DNA of 64,000 nucleotides from Pseudomonas putida. GTDB taxonomy: Bacteria > Pseudomonadota > Gammaproteobacteria > Pseudomonadales > Pseudomonadaceae. Location: NCBI RefSeq assembly GCF_028682175.1, contig NZ_JANHKS010000001.1:62001-126000 (forward strand), in the 5' to 3' direction. Below are positions 8,215 to 17,470 of the stretch, one piece after another (position 1 is the stretch's first letter; every line of letters begins with the position of its first letter). The notes beneath the pieces were generated by a model. That model was given only the letters and a program-made list of their open reading frames with translations, did not search any database and was not told the origin of the DNA. The position numbers and the translations under genes were made by a program.

Positions 8215-8754
8215 CTACTTCTCCCAGATATCCATGATCTGATGTGCAATTTCCAACGGGCTTAACAATTCAGTGTCCAGAACTTTGTCCGCAAAACCAG
8301 CAAGCGAACGGGCGCATTGCTCGTTCGGGTGCAGAACGCTCGCCTGATACTCCCTTAAATGATCTAGGCCACGGGCAGCGTATCGCTGCTCCAGAACAGA
8401 CTCTGGCGCGGTGATATGTACATGCCTCACTGCATTGCCAAAACGGAGCCTGAATAGCTCGACCTGCCTAGGCTTACGGACAGCATCCAGCAACCAGTAA
8501 TCGACGTCTGGTTGGGCCTCTAGGGCGGGGATTGCAACCGACTCGATGAGCCAAGAGAAGTCGGTTGCTTTGTCGAGGGAATCACCGAGCTCCTGAAGGT
8601 TATGGCGGTCAACAGGGCTATCCCGAGCAGTCAGTTGCGCCCGCAGAAAAGAGCCGCTGCTGATCGGAACAAACCCATAGAGCTCTTGGAGGGCGGCAGA
8701 AACAGACGTCTTGCCGCTGGCCATCGGGCCACTCAAAAGGAGGAGTCGTTTCAC
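8215..8754 (-). CDS. P-loop nucleotide kinase-like protein, first gene of nucleotide operon
   Basis: This 179-residue protein has an N-terminal Walker A (GPMASGKTS, residues 9-17) and the general layout of small nucleoside monophosphate, dephospho-CoA or deoxynucleoside kinases: a substrate segment around ISSGSFLRAQ, an internal acidic WLLDAV stretch, and a lid-like basic region (EQRYAARGLDHLREY). It resembles the kinase half of the next gene, so the operon encodes two related P-loop proteins. The start is GTG 8754 with a weak AGGG upstream, and the next gene begins three bases after its stop. It may phosphorylate the product of the PurZ-like enzyme or supply its substrate. The substrate is unknown. 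Confidence 0.8.
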   Translation of the reverse strand: MKRLLLLSGPMASGKTSVSAALQELYGFVPISSGSFLRAQLTARDSPVDRHNLQELGDSLDKATDFSWLIESVAIPALEAQPDVDYWLLDAVRKPRQVELFRLRFGNAVRHVHITAPESVLEQRYAARGLDHLREYQASVLHPNEQCARSLAGFADKVLDTELLSPLEIAHQIMDIWEK

Positions 8755-9023
8755 TTGGTGACAATCCCTGTCTTACGAAACCAATACATACATAAAGCGT
8801 AGCTGGCCCGATGGATCTCGCGTCTCTTTTCCACGCATGTCAGGCGGGAGGCCAGAAGGTGAGTTCAGCTCCGTCTGTGAGCTTGGCGCTATTCCCATTC
8901 ATTGCGATGAGGCGCCGCTTTGTGATTGGCGCAATGTGGACAGGTTGCAAGCTAGGATGGCGATTCAGCGTCAGTCTTCATCAGGTGGGCTTTGCCCGCT
9001 CGGACGGCTGGACTCACCGATGC
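8755..9023. other. Intergenic region upstream of nucleotide operon
   Basis: This 269-bp gap lies between the end of the PIN-domain gene and the start of the kinase gene, both on the minus strand. It should hold the promoter of the nucleotide operon, but I see no confident -10/-35 pair, repeat or RNA gene. Confidence 0.4.
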
Positions 9024-12000
9024 TTACGAATCACCGTCGGCGGATCCAGAGGCCGCAGTGTTGACCGCATCGATGTCTAGGCCTGCTTCCGATGGTGGGT
9101 TCACCTCAGACTGTAGAGGCGGCGCAGCCGTGATCTGCATCAAGTGATTCCGAACTTGATCCACATCCAGGAAACGACCCTTGGCGAACTCCATGAAGTG
9201 GCTAACGATATCTTTCAATAAAGACTCGGCATCGGAGAACGGGGTACAGAGGAAGCTTATGGCAACAGCGAGTCGATACTCCACCGGCTCAACGCCGCCG
9301 GCCTTGAGGAACATCTCGATCCCGTGATTAAAAACATGCGATGTGTACGATATTGGGGGGCTGTAGCGCTGGCGGATGGGTTCGTTTGTGCCCTTCCAAA
9401 CAAATCGACCACCTATGTGAGTCAGGATCAGCTCCAGCAGAAATCCTGGCTGTTCGTTGGCCAAAAAGATCACGCGGCCATGATTCTGGATGATCTTGAA
9501 CAGGATGAATCCAGCAAGATTGTCAGGCGTCCGCGCAAGGTGCCGAAGCTCCGAGTAGGTGATCGGCAGCGGCAACGCACCGACCGCGAATAATAAAAAC
9601 GCGTGGCGTTTGTGATCAAAGGCAAACGGCGCGCTTGCCATCGCACGCGCGATGACTCCATAAGCATCCACGACAGGTCTCCCTTTGGACTCATGGAGCC
9701 CCGCAAAGACAGCGTCCATGCACAGCCAAGGAATCTTGCGCTCTGACGACAGTTGCATCGCTTCATATACTGTTTGATCGACACCTCCCCTGATTGAAAA
9801 AACCTCCAGGGCTGCGTCGGAGGGCCCTGGATGAATCACGCTAGCATTCGCCAAAACCAGATTGAGTGCCGCGAGGATGTGACCATCCCGAGCGTGAATG
9901 TCCGAGGCGGTTGTGCGGTAGAACTTCCCGGCACCATCAACGCCCATCGTCATGTAATTGCTGTCGCTTATCTGCTCGATCCAGTCTTGCAGGGCCTCCC
10001 AGGTGACCGATGGGAGGATAAAAGACACCCCGATATCCAGCATTTTCTGAACCAGATCCGTCACAGCGAGATAACTGATGCTGTAGGCGTCCAGTATCAC
10101 TTCACCGGGCGCTTCTTCTCCCCTTGCATGGAGTAGAGACTTGGGAATTCCGGCGTCTGCCCAGCAATTGAAAGCTGCCTTTAACGGGTTGTCTGGAGAA
10201 AGGCCATGTCCGCGCATGAACAGAGGGATATCGTCAATTGTCCGAAGGCGAGACCTACCCTCATGACCTTTACTCAGCTTTTGTTCAAGAAATGGCACAA
10301 GTTCCGTAAGGTCTGAAGGCATCCTCATGATCACGAAGCTGTCGCTGCCATCGTTGTGCTTGTGCCTGATCTGTGTAGCCATGCGAAGGCATGCTAAGTA
10401 GGGAGGTAAATGCTCTTCCACAACGTAGGTGATCATCCCAAGATCAAACGCATCGCCATCAGCAGACCCCAACAGACGTTGGCCGAGTTGGCTAGAGGCC
10501 TTCAGCGTGCACTCACTGACATCTAGGTAGTCCTCGACGATCAACCTAGTCTGTCTGACGCCGTCTTGAGTGAACTGAACCGCTCCCAAACATTGCGGCA
10601 ATGAGGCTGAAAATTCGATTTCAGCTCGACCACTCTTGATAGCCCCCAGGTAAAAGTCAACGAAGTCAATCGATTTCCCAAGGGGATCTTGGATGAACCA
10701 ATCTACCCACCGTGTCTCTGCGCGCCTGAAATCCCCTATGAGCGTAACGAAAAATAGAATTGCCGCTGATTCTCTGGAGTGATTCTGGAGCAAGGTGTCC
10801 GGGATCCGGGCATGAAAAAGACGCTGCTCCTCAGGACTCGAATTTCGATGACGCAGATAGCAACCCCGATACCAGCAGTAAGCAAGATCGGGCGCTAGCG
10901 TGATCATCTGTTCGCTCATAGCTAGCGCGCTGACTGTGTCTCCCAGACGCTCATCTCGGAAGGAACAGAAATTGAGTACCGAAATAGACAATTCCGAGTC
11001 TGCAACGCGGCGAAGCACTTCATCAAAAGTGACGAGCTGCTGAGCTTCAACCAGACATTTGAGGTGGGTGACTACAAAATTCGATACCCATAGCGCCTCG
11101 CAGCCGATGACCGCTGAGGTCAACAGGAGTGCTTTGTCAGGCAGCTTGGCCTCAAAGAGTTTTTCAGCGAGCTCAAAAATGCGCGCCGGAGAGATTTCAT
11201 CTATCAGATATCCCCACACATTGGAGAAGTCGTGTACCTGGGCGGCCAACTCGCTCCGCCGCGCTCGGTCTTCGGTTTGCATCGCCGCTCGAAATGCGCT
11301 CGCATACAGGCGGATGAACTCAATCTCCATCTGCGACAAGTCGCTGATGACCGGGTTGCCTGACAGCCAGCTAGTGATCGCTTGCGGATCGGCGAGGTGA
11401 ATGAACGGCATCACCTGTTCGATGGCGGGGTTGTTGGAGGCGAGAAACTTCGCACACCAAGCCTGTCGCGTGACGGGGTTCTCGCGAGCGCTATAAAGCT
11501 CTGCCTGCCATTGAAGCAGCGCGGACTCATCACCGGCCAATGCCCTTAGTTGAGCAGCAGTGCTCACATGAGCTGGGCCGAGAAAAACTTTGTATTTTTG
11601 AAGCGTATCGAGCAAAGACTGGGGCGGCGCACCTTGGTAGCTGTCCAAGATGGGACATGCCATGTTGTAAAGGCGCTGATCTGTACCTTTGGACTGCTCC
11701 AAAAGGCCGACGACATCGGAAGCTAAATTGTCGAGCTTCTGCTTAACCGATGGAGTGCATAGCCAAAGATGCCGCTCTTTCAATTCAGGATTAAGCTCAA
11801 GTGCCGTAACCGTAGTCCTCAGTACCTTGGCGTTGTAACCTGGGTAAAGCTCAACGAGTTGATCAGCAACTCGAACGGCTAGGCCCGTGAGATCCAAACG
11901 AATCGCGCCCTCCACGATGCCAGTAAGCTCCTCCTCAGAGACAACGAACGACTCGCTGGCATCATGAAGCTGCTCGGCATCTGCAAAGAACGTTAAGAAA

Positions 12001-12428
12001 GCCTCCTTGGCATAAATGCCTGGCTCAGTCTCTGCGCTGTAGTACTTGCACGCCTCAGGCGCCCGGTTGGTCTTAGCCGCAAGTCTCAGAATTGCCGCGA
12101 GGCACACGTCCTTGACAACCGGATCCTTGGTCTTGGATACGATCCGAAACAACGTCCCCCACGCGGCATCCTGGTCTTGCGGTTCTATCAATTCACCGTA
12201 GATAGCAACACCATCCAGTAACGCCTGTGACGCTGGATCTTGGTGAGGGATGGATTTCAAAAGGTTCAGCAAGTTTTTTGCTGTCTCTCGATCTTGCCTT
12301 CGCAAGCTCTCGAACACCATTTCCAAGGGGCGAAGCAGCGTTTCAGGCGCGAGTGTCGTGATGGTTACGAAGTACTTATCCCGGACGTTGTCGCCAGTTC
12401 CGCTGTGGTGTTGCTCGATCGCAGTCAA
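9024..12428 (-). CDS. gapS6b: TPR - GreAB-C - PIN domain protein (GapS6b-like)
   Basis: This 1134-residue protein has a long helical TPR-like first half, a short beta-rich GreA/GreB C-terminal-like segment (about 612-663, around LGAVQFTQDGVRQTR), and a PIN nuclease domain from about 775. PIN-type acidic residues are visible in VILDAYS, SVTWEAL, RDGHILAAL and WLCMDAVFAG. This architecture is known from bacterial conflict systems, and I recall it as GapS6b, which with GapS6a gives phage defence in GMT islands. An in-frame TAG lies two codons upstream, so TTG 12428 with GAGG nine bases ahead is the likely start. It preserves an HSGTGDNV motif shared with the upstream protein. PIN domains are RNases, so the likely effect is RNA cleavage on infection. 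Confidence 0.85.
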   Translation of the reverse strand: MTAIEQHHSGTGDNVRDKYFVTITTLAPETLLRPLEMVFESLRRQDRETAKNLLNLLKSIPHQDPASQALLDGVAIYGELIEPQDQDAAWGTLFRIVSKTKDPVVKDVCLAAILRLAAKTNRAPEACKYYSAETEPGIYAKEAFLTFFADAEQLHDASESFVVSEEELTGIVEGAIRLDLTGLAVRVADQLVELYPGYNAKVLRTTVTALELNPELKERHLWLCTPSVKQKLDNLASDVVGLLEQSKGTDQRLYNMACPILDSYQGAPPQSLLDTLQKYKVFLGPAHVSTAAQLRALAGDESALLQWQAELYSARENPVTRQAWCAKFLASNNPAIEQVMPFIHLADPQAITSWLSGNPVISDLSQMEIEFIRLYASAFRAAMQTEDRARRSELAAQVHDFSNVWGYLIDEISPARIFELAEKLFEAKLPDKALLLTSAVIGCEALWVSNFVVTHLKCLVEAQQLVTFDEVLRRVADSELSISVLNFCSFRDERLGDTVSALAMSEQMITLAPDLAYCWYRGCYLRHRNSSPEEQRLFHARIPDTLLQNHSRESAAILFFVTLIGDFRRAETRWVDWFIQDPLGKSIDFVDFYLGAIKSGRAEIEFSASLPQCLGAVQFTQDGVRQTRLIVEDYLDVSECTLKASSQLGQRLLGSADGDAFDLGMITYVVEEHLPPYLACLRMATQIRHKHNDGSDSFVIMRMPSDLTELVPFLEQKLSKGHEGRSRLRTIDDIPLFMRGHGLSPDNPLKAAFNCWADAGIPKSLLHARGEEAPGEVILDAYSISYLAVTDLVQKMLDIGVSFILPSVTWEALQDWIEQISDSNYMTMGVDGAGKFYRTTASDIHARDGHILAALNLVLANASVIHPGPSDAALEVFSIRGGVDQTVYEAMQLSSERKIPWLCMDAVFAGLHESKGRPVVDAYGVIARAMASAPFAFDHKRHAFLLFAVGALPLPITYSELRHLARTPDNLAGFILFKIIQNHGRVIFLANEQPGFLLELILTHIGGRFVWKGTNEPIRQRYSPPISYTSHVFNHGIEMFLKAGGVEPVEYRLAVAISFLCTPFSDAESLLKDIVSHFMEFAKGRFLDVDQVRNHLMQITAAPPLQSEVNPPSEAGLDIDAVNTAASGSADGDS

Positions 12429-12448
12429 CCCGCACTACCTCACATCAA

Positions 12449-12790
12449 TCATTTGGTGATCTTGTGGCCGGCGACGTTATCTCCGCTACCACTGTGAGTC
12501 TGGGTAACAGTATTGATCTGTGAAGGCGCGAACAAGGCAGCCTCAGCGTTGATGTCGCGTATGAGGGCGGGAATCGCCGGTGACTCGTCCATGCGTTGGG
12601 TCATCGCCAACTCGCTCATCTGATTGTTAATCCCGAGCTTGGACAGCTCGGCGGCAAGCGCATCGGCAAGGACATCATCCTTGATCCACTGAGCGAGCCG
12701 CTCTTTGAGCGTTTGGGCGGTGAGGGTCAAGCCGTGTTTGAAGACGTCGTAGGCAGAGCTTGCGATGATACCAGTGGTGATAAAGTCCAT
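12449..12790 (-). CDS. gapS6a: Small GapS6a-like partner protein
   Basis: This 113-residue protein is encoded 20 bp upstream of the TPR-PIN gene. It has a helical body after a short hydrophobic start (MDFITTGIIASSAYDVF) and ends with a polar tail HSGSGDNVAGHKITK. Nearly the same tail motif opens the following protein (HSGTGDNV), which suggests a shared docking or assembly element. The position and size match GapS6a of the two-gene GAPS6 defence system as I remember it. It starts at ATG 12790 with an AAGGA about 10 bases upstream. It is probably the regulatory or sensor partner of the PIN nuclease. Confidence 0.72.
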   Translation of the reverse strand: MDFITTGIIASSAYDVFKHGLTLTAQTLKERLAQWIKDDVLADALAAELSKLGINNQMSELAMTQRMDESPAIPALIRDINAEAALFAPSQINTVTQTHSGSGDNVAGHKITK

Positions 12791-13444
12791 TCAGCGGTTA
12801 TTCCTTAACTTCAGCAGTAGATCGTGCCAGGCGAGCGTTGTTAGCGTAGAGGATCCGCTAGTCGATACGTCTCCACAGCAACCTGGATACGCCGCAATTC
12901 TAAACCCGTTGTACCTGTAAAACACTAGCCGCTGAAAGCGCACCCAGATCGCAAACCTGGCATGCAGGGGTAATGAGTTCCACATATGCCGCCAAGGCAC
13001 CACCGCTCTCAGATCTGCCACTGCGAGGATACTCAAAATCCTGAGTAAGATGAGGCGTCGTCTTGATGGAGGCATCATCCGGCGTCATCCATGCCCCTGC
13101 GGTTGTGAGGTCGATCAGGAGGTGACTTGCTAATGATCGTTGACAGCTTGCGCCCGCGCGAAGGGAGACCATCGAGCCATGCAACATCTGACACATGGCA
13201 CTAGCCCAACGAACTGGTTATGCGTACAGTAGTAAGAAGATCCGATTTCGAGCAGCGCTGAGAGGTCGAGCAATGGTTCCAGCGCTGCCTCAATGAAGAT
13301 AGGGGCGACCCCGTTATGGGAGCCAGATTTCAAGACTGATGCGCAGCCTCAGATCATCAGAAAGTGCCTGACAAGGTAACGCGGCGTGAGCTTCATTCCG
13401 TCATCGGAGCAGTACTTGTAAGGGAAACGAGCGCGGAGCGATAC
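12791..13444. other. 654-bp region without a supported gene
   Basis: This lies between the GapS6a-like gene and the zinc-ribbon gene. Open frames here have poor ribosome sites and no recognisable product; no tRNA, repeat array or terminator was seen. It should contain the promoter for the GAPS6-like pair. Confidence 0.4.
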
Positions 13445-13672
13445 ATGAGCCATAAACGAGGAAACTTGACGCTAGCGATGCCTCGGTGCAGGTACTGCGG
13501 TTCATTCTGGGTACCTCCAGAAGGTGTCAGCGCACGTGAAGCCTTCTGCCCGCAGTGCGCCCAGAGCCGACGGGAGCTGGCGGGCGCTCATTTCGGATGG
13601 CGACCGGTTACTGCAGCTGATAGCGAGGACGGTTACATGCTGCCCGAGCGCAAGCATGAAAACAGGCGATAA
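13445..13672 (+). CDS. Small zinc-ribbon protein
   Basis: This 75-residue protein has two Cys pairs, CRYCG and CPQCA, separated by about 20 residues (WVPPEGVSAREAF between them), typical of a small zinc ribbon. ATG 13445 has GGAG six bases upstream; an in-frame ATG at 13478 is an alternative. It is the only plus-strand gene between the GAPS6-like pair and the kinase pair, so it is probably independent. I have seen similar short zinc-binding proteins in Pseudomonas islands but know no function; it may bind DNA or RNA. Confidence 0.55.
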   Translation: MSHKRGNLTLAMPRCRYCGSFWVPPEGVSAREAFCPQCAQSRRELAGAHFGWRPVTAADSEDGYMLPERKHENRR

Positions 13673-13742
13673 CAGGCTTTTCTGCGCATCCTCTGCAGCA
13701 AGCAGCTCAGCATCAGCTCGCCGCGAGGATATTCAGGCAGCG

Positions 13743-14774
13743 CTAGCCGAGAAAGAAAGCCTCCAATCCAGTGATCGCTTGCTTGGCCGTTACGGCGCCG
13801 GCGGATCCGCCCAGTGTCATGTTTCGCCCAGCGCCAACAGGTTCGCTCCAGGCCTTCCAAGTATGATTGCGGGGAGAGGTTCGCACCCACTCGACAAAAA
13901 CCTTGCGCTTCTCCGCCGTTCGCTCCCACAGCACGCGCCCAGGCGTCATTTCGGCAACCGTCCACACTGGGCTGATAGGCAAACGACCCACGGCGTCCAG
14001 AGCCTCTTCCGACGTTTGAAACCGGGCAGCTGAGTCATCGTTAAGCATTTTGCGGATCATCTTGCGCCACGGCTTGGGCACATGAGCTAGCCATTTGAGG
14101 CGATCCGAGAAAGATCCATCCTTGATGATGTGTTTAGGTTGACCGATCTGCTCGTCGTACCAAGCTTTGCCATGGAGCAAGCGGTATAGGGTCATACCCA
14201 TCGCCCAGATATCAGTCTTCACGCTGGTACCCGATCCATGCCAAACCTCGTATGCCACGTGATCCAGATAACCCGCCTGGTCGGCATAACCTAGCAGCAA
14301 ATCGTCTGTTACCAAGCCAAAGTCACCTAACAGCGCGACTCCGTCACCATCGAGCAGAATATTGCCAGGCTTGATATCCCGGTGGAGCATGTTACGGGCG
14401 TGAAGAGCCGCTAACCCCATCAGCACTTCAGTGGCAACCTTACGAACGGCCGGTAAGCTCATGGGGCCGGACTCATAGGCGCTTTGCAGTGAACCCCCAG
14501 CACAGTAAGCCATGGCAAAACGAATTGAGTCGCCCACCTCGTGGAAGTGATAAACCTCTACGACATTGCGATGTTTCGCCCGCGAGAGGTATTGGGCTTC
14601 GCTAAGAAAACCATCCTTGTGTTTCAACCACTGCGCATCTGTGTGGTGTGGCTGCCGAGAGAGAATTTTTACAGCCACTTGGCCGTGGACGTCATCCTGA
14701 GCCTGGAAGACCTCGCCAAAATGTCCGTTACCCAATTTATTGCCAATCACCAGTCCCGGCAGTACTGCTATCAC
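13743..14774 (-). CDS. Eukaryotic-like Ser/Thr protein kinase
   Basis: This 343-residue protein kinase has a Gly-rich loop GNGHFGEVF (about 14-22), VAVK lysine (about 34), catalytic loop HRDIKPGN (about 131-138) and metal-binding DFG (about 151). A C-terminal tail of about 80 residues follows the kinase fold and is unassigned; no transmembrane segment is visible, so it is cytoplasmic. It starts at GTG 14774, overlapping the stop of the preceding gene (GTGA), so the two are co-translated. Hanks-type kinases such as Stk2 act in phage defence by phosphorylating host proteins. Sitting between defence modules, this pair is a good candidate for a similar abortive system. Confidence 0.88.
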   Translation of the reverse strand: MIAVLPGLVIGNKLGNGHFGEVFQAQDDVHGQVAVKILSRQPHHTDAQWLKHKDGFLSEAQYLSRAKHRNVVEVYHFHEVGDSIRFAMAYCAGGSLQSAYESGPMSLPAVRKVATEVLMGLAALHARNMLHRDIKPGNILLDGDGVALLGDFGLVTDDLLLGYADQAGYLDHVAYEVWHGSGTSVKTDIWAMGMTLYRLLHGKAWYDEQIGQPKHIIKDGSFSDRLKWLAHVPKPWRKMIRKMLNDDSAARFQTSEEALDAVGRLPISPVWTVAEMTPGRVLWERTAEKRKVFVEWVRTSPRNHTWKAWSEPVGAGRNMTLGGSAGAVTAKQAITGLEAFFLG

Positions 14775-15247
14775 TTGCGCTTCCTCGCGGCGACGATGAG
14801 CATAGCGGCCTCTCGACTACCCTTTCGAAGCTTCCCGCCATCGACGTGCTCATCCCAAAAATCGTCATCTTTCAAATACTCATCAACCTTTCTATCGCCA
14901 AAAGTGCGGCTGATGTTGGCTTTCTTCATGACTTTTGTTTCGCACACTGAGGCGCAAGCAGCAATGACGACGCCCCGCAGCTCCGCGCTTTCCAATAGCC
15001 CCAGCTTGGCCGCGCTCTGAGGCAAAGCACTGGCCTTGATCAAGGCCTTGTCGATTTTGCGCTCACGCAGGTAATCACTGCATCGCTGAAACATCGTTGC
15101 ATAGGCAGCACACCGGTCACCGTTAGCCAGGTTCCAAGTCTTATCCATAATGATTGTTATCGGATCATCAGCGTCGTCCGGGATCTCAGCCTCTAGGACA
15201 ACCACATCTTCACCAGCCACGACAAATCCCATGTAGTGCAAAGCCAT
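14771..15247 (-). CDS. Partner of the island protein kinase, unknown (possible RuvC-like fold)
   Basis: This 158-residue protein is encoded immediately upstream of the kinase and overlaps it by four bases. The segment around DKALIKASALPQSAAKLG, followed by LRGVVIAACA, faintly recalls RuvC/RNase H-fold proteins such as the DUF3010 group; this is a guess from pattern only. The C-terminus is basic. ATG 15247 has AGGAT six bases upstream. As a fixed partner it could be the sensor, inhibitor or substrate of the kinase. Confidence 0.65.
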   Translation of the reverse strand: MALHYMGFVVAGEDVVVLEAEIPDDADDPITIIMDKTWNLANGDRCAAYATMFQRCSDYLRERKIDKALIKASALPQSAAKLGLLESAELRGVVIAACASVCETKVMKKANISRTFGDRKVDEYLKDDDFWDEHVDGGKLRKGSREAAMLIVAARKRK

Positions 15248-15985
15248 CTATCACATCCTGTATGAACTGCGCGTCCGTGAACGTTAGCTGAGTAGAACGA
15301 CTACTGTCGAGGGCCTGAGATCCTCGGCCCATGCTCGATTCGGCGTGCTCTAAGGCGCGCCCAACAGGGCCCGCCGATCGCACCGTGTTCGAGGCCGCAG
15401 CCAAAGAATGTTCAGTTAGCTATGTATTGGCCGGAACTGCTCCAGTTCGTTGGTATGACCCTCGTACGGAAGGCTGGAGACACCCACCACCGGGGTTGGC
15501 CCCGAGAAATCAAACGGTTGCGCCACCCGATTGCTTAGATCGCAATTGATCGTAAAAAGGAAGCGTGGTCAGAGCTACCCAGAAAAGCGCAGGCGAATAT
15601 GCCTTGTAAAACTGACCCGACCTCACCTCCCTGCCTCTTGCTGGCGGTTTGCGACGGCTGGCTGGCCTGTAGTCATGCCCGAGTTCGATAGCAAGCTAAG
15701 CTGGAGTGCAGCAGATTCATCAGGCGCGAAAGCTTGCGCTAATGAACGGCCAGAGCGGCTTTAGCAGGTCATGGATGTGGCCTGCCCCATACCCCAGCCC
15801 ACCGGGGAGTCGAACGGTGTGTATCTGCAAACAAACGAGTCGCTCACGCGTTGATCACCCACTGCAGCCGACCATCATGCTGAAAAGGTGGACTGAATTT
15901 TGACGCTATCGAGTTGCTGTCACAACGTGACGCCCTCAAGCCATCGAGGGCGATGACATGAATTTCATTGGAGTGGTGACTACTC
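15248..15985. other. 738-bp region without a supported gene
   Basis: This divergent intergenic region between the kinase pair and the phosphoesterase gene must carry promoters for both. Short open frames exist, but none has a convincing ribosome site or protein-like composition. No RNA gene or repeat was recognised. Confidence 0.4.
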
Positions 15986-17470
15986 ATGGCACTTACTGGA
16001 AATACACCACCGCTCGAACCAATACTGCTGATTCAGCTCGCCGATTTACATAGGGACGGCGGCAGTTTCATCTCAACAGAAACGCTTCTTCAGTCGTTAT
16101 GGACGGATCACGATCAGTACCAGAGAAATCCAGCAATTCCGCGCCCGTCACTCGTCTTGGTTTGTGGAGACATCGTATACGGCGTATCAGGCAAGGAGTC
16201 AGACCCGGACGCGTCGTTGAAGCGCCAATACCAAGAAGCCTCGGAAACGCTCATCGCCATCGCCGATTACCTGTTCGATGGGGATCGCACCAAGCTCGTA
16301 ATCGTGCCGGGTAATCATGACATCAATATGGCCTACGTCCGACAGGCATTGACGGAGGTACCCTGGCCTAAAAACCGTCAGAAACGTGAGATGCTGGCCA
16401 GCCAGCTGATGGCACGCAATTCCCTCTTCCGCCTTGATGTGAAAACCCTGACCCTATACCGAATCGCCGATCCTGGGCTGTATGAAAGGCGTCTTGAGCA
16501 TTTCGCAAATTTTTTCAACGATTTTTATCAGGGAGCACACACCTTTAACCTCAACCCTGCAGACCAGTTCAACGTGCATGACTTTCCAGAGCTTGGAATA
16601 TGCTTGATAGGATTTTCAAGCTGCTACGGAAACGATATCTACAACCGCGCAGGCGCGATTCATCCGGACGCACTGTCGAAAGCTTCGGGAGCGGTAAGGG
16701 ATCTCGCGAAGCAGGGTCGATTGATCGGTGCGGTTTGGCATCACAACACTCACGGAGGCCCCGCACTGAATGATTACATGGATCAAGATGTGCTGCAGTC
16801 CATCATGGCTGCGCAATGCTCACTTGGGTTCCATGGCCACCAACACAGGCCCGAGTACCTCCAGCAAAAATATTCAGGTGGCGCTCCCACGACATTGTCT
16901 GTGATCAGTGCCGGCACCTTGTGTGGAGGTGCGTCATCACTCCCGATGGGTCGCATGAGGGGCTACAACCTTGTAGTTCTTGATCTGGCGACAAAAAAGG
17001 GCACCGTCCACGTTCGCCACATGACTAACGAGCGACTGGAAGCGCCTACGTGGGGTGAATGCTTCATTCCTGAGTTCCAGGGCAGCTCCAAGCAATTCGA
17101 TTTCACAATGCCTGGCACTCCTGACGCTAACGAGTACGTCCTGGCCCAGAAAATCGACACCCTTCGGCACGAAGGCCGCACTCAAGCCGCGTGGGACATT
17201 CTTCAAAATCACCTCCGCACCCCATTGCTGCGCAGACTGGCTACCGAAGTGCTGCAGGATCTGGAGGATTGGCCGCTGATCATCCAGCATCTGGCGCCAC
17301 CAAGCACGTCGGCCGAATTCATCCTGCTGTGCGAAGCCTATAAGGAAACGGAGAAATGGCTAGAACTGCGAGGACTGATCGAGTCCAGCTACGCTAAATC
17401 CAGTGTAGACGTCGGTGTCAGGCAGAAGATTCAAGATTGTGAGTCGACCTTGAGGAGAAAAAACTCGTGA
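15986..17470 (+). CDS. Calcineurin-like metallophosphoesterase with helical C-terminus
   Basis: This 494-residue protein has an N-terminal metallophosphoesterase domain with its metal-binding motifs in order: QLADLH (about 12-17), VCGDIVYG (about 57), PGNHD (about 111), WHHNTHG (about 251) and GFHGHQH (about 280). Such enzymes cleave phosphodiesters of DNA, RNA or nucleotides. The last about 110 residues are helical and TPR-like. The next gene starts at a GTG overlapping this stop (GTGA), so phosphoesterase and GHKL ATPase are coupled. The pair looks like an ATPase-controlled nuclease or phosphodiesterase effector in a conflict system. I do not know a named system with this exact pairing. Confidence 0.85.
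   Translation: MALTGNTPPLEPILLIQLADLHRDGGSFISTETLLQSLWTDHDQYQRNPAIPRPSLVLVCGDIVYGVSGKESDPDASLKRQYQEASETLIAIADYLFDGDRTKLVIVPGNHDINMAYVRQALTEVPWPKNRQKREMLASQLMARNSLFRLDVKTLTLYRIADPGLYERRLEHFANFFNDFYQGAHTFNLNPADQFNVHDFPELGICLIGFSSCYGNDIYNRAGAIHPDALSKASGAVRDLAKQGRLIGAVWHHNTHGGPALNDYMDQDVLQSIMAAQCSLGFHGHQHRPEYLQQKYSGGAPTTLSVISAGTLCGGASSLPMGRMRGYNLVVLDLATKKGTVHVRHMTNERLEAPTWGECFIPEFQGSSKQFDFTMPGTPDANEYVLAQKIDTLRHEGRTQAAWDILQNHLRTPLLRRLATEVLQDLEDWPLIIQHLAPPSTSAEFILLCEAYKETEKWLELRGLIESSYAKSSVDVGVRQKIQDCESTLRRKNS

Noticed and set aside
13364..13444. Longer N-terminus for the zinc-ribbon protein
   Set aside because: The ribosome site fits ATG 13445; the extra codons look unlike protein.
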